A DNA stretch of 40,000 nt from Glandiceps talaboti (taxonomy: Eukaryota > Hemichordata > Enteropneusta > Spengelidae): NCBI RefSeq assembly GCF_964340395.1, contig NC_135566.1, forward strand, positions 14,280,001 through 14,320,000. Reading direction: 5' to 3'. Positions 35,001-40,000 of this stretch are shown here, one piece after another; within the stretch, counting starts at the first letter, position 1, and every line of letters begins with the position of its first letter. A program made the position numbers and the translations under genes. The notes beneath the pieces are model-generated. The model was given only the letters and a program-made list of their open reading frames with translations. It was not told the origin of the DNA and did not search any database.

Positions 35001-36187
35001 TTATAGTGTTTACACCAAACGAATATGAAATATGATCTTACCGTCAATTATTATTACCTATGCATATGCAGTTTGTGTTGTTCTTTCTTTGTTTTCAACG
35101 ATATCGACTTTCGGTATAGATTATACGATTTTGGTATGTTACCGATACGAACTTGACTGGCCGACACTTTACAAATTATGTTTCGTGTTTCGTGTTTCGT
35201 GTTTGGTTATTTGCGTTCAACTGTTGTCATTTTCATAGTACGTATGCCGTTCTTCTATCCATTGAACTACACGTGTTTGTTTGGCATTATCACTGCAAAG
35301 ATCAGCAAGCAATGTGCACGGTGTGTCCGTCCTTTAATGATCCCATTAAAAACTTAAACATGCATAAAATATTCCTGCCCACCTGATGGCAGCGATTACT
35401 TCCCGAATGAATGTAATCCTTGCCTGGCAGGAAATTTCCAAATCACCACCAAGAGAGTATCTGCCTTTCTCTCACCTCCCCTCTCTACTACGTGTTTCTG
35501 CTTTTCTACCACATCTTTCTATTCACACTGCGTCACAGAAATAGTCTCACTGAAAGAAAGACCATATTGGCCATATGCTCAGTTAGCATTGAATAAAAAT
35601 TCGAGTATTATTTTCGTATTTACATAGTCAATTATTTGCTCAAACTACAACATACAAATACAAATGGTGTGTGATCATGAATACAAAATATCCGTTGACA
35701 TTTTGGGTCGATCAGCTAGCTAACTTACATATCAACGATATGCATATTAGTGATTTGCGAGCTGTTGTGAAATATTTCTTTAGAAATTTCTTTAAAAACA
35801 CCTACATGATTTAAGCGAATATGATAATTAATGAATTTTAAGCTGTGGTGCGATTGCATGTATCTCTATACAAAGTCTATATCTAATTTGACTACAAATT
35901 TTCATTTCAATAGGTACCAGATATTGATGACCAGACGGAAAGCATTTACAATGTTAGGCCTTGCCTGGATCTTGTCGTTGATGGCAGCCTTTCTACCTTT
36001 GATGGGTTGGAGGAGGTCGTCATTTTCAGACCTTACTGACCACTTAGCCGATGGTTGTGGATTTGACAAATTGATGACATTATCATATGTACTTGTGATG
36101 GGGATTGTATTTTTTGCCACACCTGGTAAGCCTGATTCAATAATGCTCACAGATCACATACATACATACATACATACATACATACAT

Positions 36188-36254
<67 letters not shown>

Positions 36255-37374
36255 TACATACATACATACATACATACATACATACATACATACATACATA
36301 CATACATACATACATACATACATACATAAACAAAGACTTATAATTGAAAACGTGATAAATGGCAATACATGGGGGTAATTGTGTGGATGGAAATTATGGA
36401 CGCAAAGGGTTTTCCCTTTCAATCACAAGTACGTCCCCGTCATGTGTAGGTTACAGGGGAAAATCTACTCGTTTTTCTCACCATTGAAAGCGGCTTTTGA
36501 TTGTACTTTGAAGTTGTTTATTACAAGCTATCCAAATGAGAAGTGACTATAATAAAAGCTCAAATAAAAAGTATCCTTCGAAAGAAAAAATTGACCTAGT
36601 AATCTAGTCCCTAGATTGAATGGACTTTGTTCCTCTTAAACACCCTAATTGTAACTCTGAGGCTAGCTACCACGACTTCATATACTTTAAGTTCCCCTTT
36701 CCAATCAAAATAATCGCGTCACATATATGTATGTAATCATGCTGGCGAACACAACAGGGTGTCATGCATTCAATGCGTCAATTTGTTCAAAGACCCTTTT
36801 TACCGTGAATTCGAAGGGTCTATGATTTGAGAGGTCCATTAAATTTTGCCTCGATTATTCCATTGCATGGTCCTAGTCCCCAGTTGTCAGTGGCCAGTAG
36901 TCAATCATCTGTCACCCATACTGAAATGCCATACATTTACATATTTCTATTTCATGTTTTATAGTATCAGTGATGTTGGCTCTCTACTGTTGGATTTTTG
37001 CCCAAACACGAAAACAATTGAGGAAGATCGGTGCATTGAACGAAACATTTGTAGTGTCCAGGAACTCGAACAGAAAAAGGAAGCAAGAGCTGAGAGCTGC
37101 GAGAGTTCTTTGTGTTATCATGGGGTGCTACTTGCTGTGCATGACACCGGCAGTCATTTCACTACTTCTTGATCAAACTCTAGAGGACGGAGTACCCTCG
37201 CTGCTGACGCAATTCGTTTTTGTGGTGACATTTCTAAATTCGGCTTTGAATCCTGCAATCTATTCTCTTGGCAACAGACAAGTGAGACATGCCATTGGTA
37301 AAAGACTGTTTAGTAAAATCTACAAATCCCGTGTTGAATGGACGGCAAATGAATCTCCAGTAGTTGTTTCGTGA
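32037..37374 (+). CDS. Class A G protein-coupled receptor, adenosine-receptor-like orphan
   Basis: Three exons (32037-32380, 35914-36125, 36965-37374, TGA) join in frame to 321 residues, a complete seven-helix receptor. TM1 is about 10-35 with N27 in VEN (1.50). TM2 has MAVADLLVG with D55 (2.50). C81 is at the top of TM3, which ends in DRY (105-107). TM4 has W133 then FLPLMGW. The second extracellular loop has C163-G-F165-D166. TM5 has P185. TM6 has LLCMTP (242-247). TM7 has NSALNPAIY (277-285), then a helix-8-like segment. DRYVAIAYPLRY, PLMGWR and the Cys-x-Phe-acidic loop recall adenosine receptors, and the first intron falls inside PLRY at the second intracellular loop, as in vertebrate adenosine receptor genes. 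The usual toggle Trp 6.48 is Met245, and positions matching adenosine-contact Asn 6.55 and His 7.43 are Leu252 and Phe275, so adenosine binding is doubtful. The N-terminus is very short. The 3.5-kb first intron is full of transposons. Confidence 0.92.
32651..32780. repeat. (GATTA)n pentanucleotide microsatellite
   Basis: About 130 bp, with interruptions near 32688 (AAGTTT) and 32744, in the first GPCR intron. Confidence 0.97.
32924..33617. repeat. TIR element family N, copy 2
   Basis: AGGGAGCCTTCAGTAATTAC at 32924 pairs with ATAATTACTGAAGGCTCCCT ending at 33617. The interior again carries CATGGCCCTGCCCC-like units plus unrelated sequence. In the first GPCR intron. Confidence 0.88.
34162..34499. 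repeat. Foldback MITE family M, copy 2
   Basis: AAAGTGGCCTTATGGATGA at the left and CCATATGGCCACTTT at the right are terminal. The inner arms GTCTATGTTCATAACTCAAT and ATTGAGTTATGAACATAGAC are exact complements. In the first GPCR intron. Confidence 0.9.
34500..34622. repeat. Foldback MITE family M, half copy
   Basis: Directly after copy 2: TGTATTGAGTTACAAACAAG, TTTCAAGTAGGAAGCCATGA and TCTCATCTTTATGGCCAAT match the right half of the family, closer to copy 1 than to its neighbour. Confidence 0.8.
36158..36328. repeat. (CATA)n(CA)n(CATA)n compound microsatellite
   Basis: About 170 bp, starting roughly 30 bp after the GPCR exon 2 donor, so translated extensions of exon 2 into it are spurious. 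Confidence 0.97.
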
Positions 37375-37980
37375 ACCCGCTCGAAGATTGTGATGGAAGT
37401 GTTATGAATTTGTAATTCCTGTGTTTGTATGTGATAAAGAAAGTGTGTTGCTAATCTAGTAATAACAATAGCGCGACAGACACGAGACATTTCTCTTTGT
37501 TCAGCCAAAAATGTGAGTGGCATAAGGAGCCTTGTCACTATGAGTTGAAAACGAGTATGCATGAGCGGAGTAAATGACAGCGACATTCTGAACGTTAGAG
37601 CACCGCGATATCAGGGTATGCATACTGTTCGGACACGTAAGCCTGGCTTGCTCATGGTATACTAGTAAATGCACACACAAACACACGTACATGCCATGTA
37701 AATCTGTGACAAATTGCGACATGGATTCATGGCTCTTATTTCTCAATTACCTCATGATTATTGGTGTAAAAAAGTATTACACATTTTTATATATTTGCTT
37801 TATACATTCACAAACACGCCGGTCATGATTGTATATAGTTGGAATAAGAATAATATAATTTCTATTACAAGTCGTAGAAACATGGAAGGCTTTGTTTAAA
37901 TTAATTAACACAATGGGTGGGTCTAATGTTTCGAGTGAGTAGCCATATTTCTTGTTTAATAGTCAGCCGTAAAAGGGACC
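37375..37980 (+). other. GPCR 3'UTR and flank
   Basis: No exon is recognised. There is no canonical AATAAA close to the stop; AATAAGAATAATATAAT near 37843 is the nearest candidate poly(A) region. Confidence 0.4.
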
Positions 37981-38248
37981 TGTATGTATGTATGTATGTA
38001 TGTATGTATGTATGTATGTATGTATGTATGTATGTATGTATGTATGTATGCATGCATGCATGCATGCATGCATGTATGGATGGATGGATGGATGGATGGG
38101 TGGGTGTGTGTGGGTGTGGGTGTGTGTGTGTGTGTGTGTGTGTGCGCGTGTGCGTGCGTGCGTGCGTGCGTGCGTGCGTATGTATGTATGTATGTACATG
38201 TATGTATGTATGTATGTATGTATGTATGTATGTATGTATGTATGTATG
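37981..38248. repeat. Compound (TGTA)(TGCA)(TGGA)(TG)(TGCG)(TGTA) microsatellite
   Basis: About 270 bp, roughly symmetrical, with TGTA arrays at both ends and variant tetramers in the middle. Confidence 0.97.
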
Positions 38249-38454
38249 CATTACATATGAAATGGGTGGAGGAGAGGGGAATACTGAGGAATGAGTCATT
38301 GAGACGGTTCTGATAATAATTCAACTTAACCGGTTGCACCATTTTAACTAATTTTACAATATGATACAACGTAGGCACCTCTATTGAAACTCAGATTACT
38401 CTAAAAGATTCAACAGTGGGTATATAAACCGTTTCTTAACTCCATCGTATTTAC

Positions 38455-38537
38455 CTAATTGTTGAATGTTATCCTTGCTACTCTTTTTGTTGTATCTGTA
38501 TTTTCGAGAGTCTTTCTTTCCTGTGGCAGGATTTCCA
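38455..38537 (-). CDS. Candidate isolated coding exon of an unknown - strand gene
   Basis: On the - strand, a pyrimidine-rich acceptor ending CTCGCAG precedes 83 nt that stay open in one frame and end at CAATTAG|GTAAATA, a plausible donor. The 27 whole codons are rich in Lys, Ser and Tyr (GNPATGKKDSRKYRYNKK...). I do not recognise the family. Neighbouring exons were not found in the window, so the gene would extend beyond 40000 or have large introns. Chance cannot be excluded. Confidence 0.25.
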
Positions 38538-38804
38538 CTGCGAGAGAAAAATAGAGGAATTAAACAGTTTGTAATAAACCACCCTTGATTCATTAAAGTT
38601 GAATTGGAGAAAATTGTATAAATGTCTGTAGGTAGTCTTTGTGTATGGTTTATTGATGAAAGAAGTGATTAGAGACGTATGGACCATATCAATAGTTTAT
38701 ATCCAGTAATGGTACTGAGGCTACAGGTGTTATTAAAATCATTATAAGCCCATTGAATTTGAAATGCGAGGAAAAATTGCCACAAGTGTTCAAAATATAA
38801 TTTT

Positions 38805-38808
<4 letters not shown>

Positions 38809-38871
<63 letters not shown>

Positions 38872-38975
38872 GACAGACAGAGAGACAGAGAGAGACAGAG
38901 AGAGAGACAGACGGACACAGGGACAGAGACAGACAAAGAGAGACACACAGAGAGATATACAGAGAGACAGAAAGA
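38809..38975. repeat. (GA)n(GACA)n purine-rich microsatellite
   Basis: Perfect GA units for about 30 bp, then GACA units, then degenerate GACAGAGA mixtures. Confidence 0.95.
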
Positions 38976-39376
38976 CTCCTGCTGATAATTTGGAAATTTA
39001 CTGCCAGGCCAGGATTGCTTTCATGATTCGGGGATTAATCGATATGAATCTTTTATGCAAGTTAAACTTTTATCACTATAAACGGACACACCACATTGAT
39101 TGTGATAATGCTAAATGAACACATATATTTCAGAGGATAAAACAGCGCATTCGTAGTTTAAAATGACAACAGTTCAACGCAAATAACAAGACATTTGCAT
39201 CATGATACACAGCAAAACAAGAGTTTAGACAATACCGAAAAACTAATGCCACAATCAATACTTCTGAAAGCGGGAATCAAGTATGGTATGATCACTCTGT
39301 GAATAACTTGAAATGGTCGAACGGCCAAAAAGTGTCAGAGTTTATCAAAGTCTCCGAGTACATTCAACAGTTTTAC

Positions 39377-39444
39377 ACGTCTGCTCAACAGCTCTGGACG
39401 TCTGTTGAAGAGCTCCAGACGTCTGTTCAACCTCTCTATATAAA
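39377..39444 (+). promoter_or_regulatory. Three 21-bp repeats followed by a TATA box
   Basis: ACGTCTG recurs at 39377, 39398 and 39419, exactly 21 bp apart, within related units (CTCAACAGCTCTGG, TTGAAGAGCTCCAG, TTCAACCTCTCT). TATATAAA follows at 39437-39444. This is the layout of a small enhancer/promoter, as in LTR or Pol II promoters. No downstream gene is visible before the window ends. Confidence 0.35.
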
Positions 39445-40000
39445 TATCTTTCGGTGCTATTGCCGTATTCCCCTTTGAAGACATAGTAGCAGACCCCCGG
39501 AGCAGACCCTAGCCCAGTTTGTCGTGTGTATAGTTTACCTGTATTCCATCAATATAATTCAGACTTCAATATCTTCACTCTTACACTTACACTTTTTCGC
39601 TTAAAGCGCCCCCTATCATAAATTCCTGAGAACAGATTCAACGAACGAAAACAGAATAAGTCTTTAGATTGGTTCGTTTTTCAACCTTATTGCGACTATT
39701 CACACCTTACACGATAATCTGATAAGATATTCCACTTTCAAATAAGCCCTCTAGTGGTCAGGTAATGTTTTCTTTTGTTATTAGTTATACTAAAAATGAT
39801 TCAGTCACCGCTGAAAGTAATTGACCGCCAGGGGGCGGTTATGATTGGGACATGGACTACTACAACTTGTAGTTTGAAAGTTTATACTTTTTCGTGTTTT
39901 CAAATTAGCCATATACCACGGGTGCAAAACTATGACTCTTTCTGAAATTAAGGTGTCAAATGTCAAGATCATATCAAAGCAAATTCTAATTTTTTCCAAG

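Noticed and set aside
37320-37746. - strand ORFs overlapping the GPCR end
   Set aside because: They are antisense shadows of the GPCR last exon and 3'UTR.

Overview
This window is nuclear DNA from an animal. It is AT-rich, with compact genes whose short exons are separated by GT-AG introns, and it carries many microsatellites and many foldback or terminal-inverted-repeat (MITE-like) elements. The gene set and repeat style fit an invertebrate deuterostome such as a hemichordate, echinoderm or lancelet. That placement is inference; the sequence does not name the species.

Five protein-coding genes can be assembled exon by exon. (1) About 584-11523 (+): the last 13 exons of a GH63-type glucosidase-like enzyme, with its N-terminal part upstream of the window. 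(2) 12778-16416 (-): ZMAT5, the U11/U12 snRNP 20 kDa protein, complete in 4 exons. (3) 16784-17767 (+): UQCR10, the smallest classical subunit of respiratory complex III, complete in 2 exons. (4) 23629-27866 (-): SLX1, the GIY-YIG/RING structure-specific endonuclease subunit, complete in 5 exons including a 16-codon last exon. (5) 32037-37374 (+): a class A GPCR of adenosine-receptor type, complete in 3 exons.

The order is: GH63-like gene converging on ZMAT5; ZMAT5 and UQCR10 head to head across 367 bp that contains ETS and YY1 sites; UQCR10 converging on SLX1; then the GPCR. The ZMAT5/UQCR10 head-to-head pair is also found on human chromosome 22q12, so it looks like very old microsynteny around a shared promoter. 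The genes do not form one pathway. They are housekeeping functions (minor spliceosome, respiration, DNA repair) next to a carbohydrate enzyme and a receptor.

The rest is repeat-dominated: a SINE-like copy near 3 kb, a 229-bp tandem duplication at 4.2-4.7 kb, at least four families of TIR or foldback elements present in two or more copies, and simple repeats of up to about 270 bp. No rRNA, tRNA, CRISPR or prokaryotic features were found. Possible promoters lie at 29.94-29.99 kb (ETS/CRE composite) and 39.38-39.45 kb (three 21-bp repeats before a TATA box). One unassigned candidate exon lies at 38455-38537 (-).
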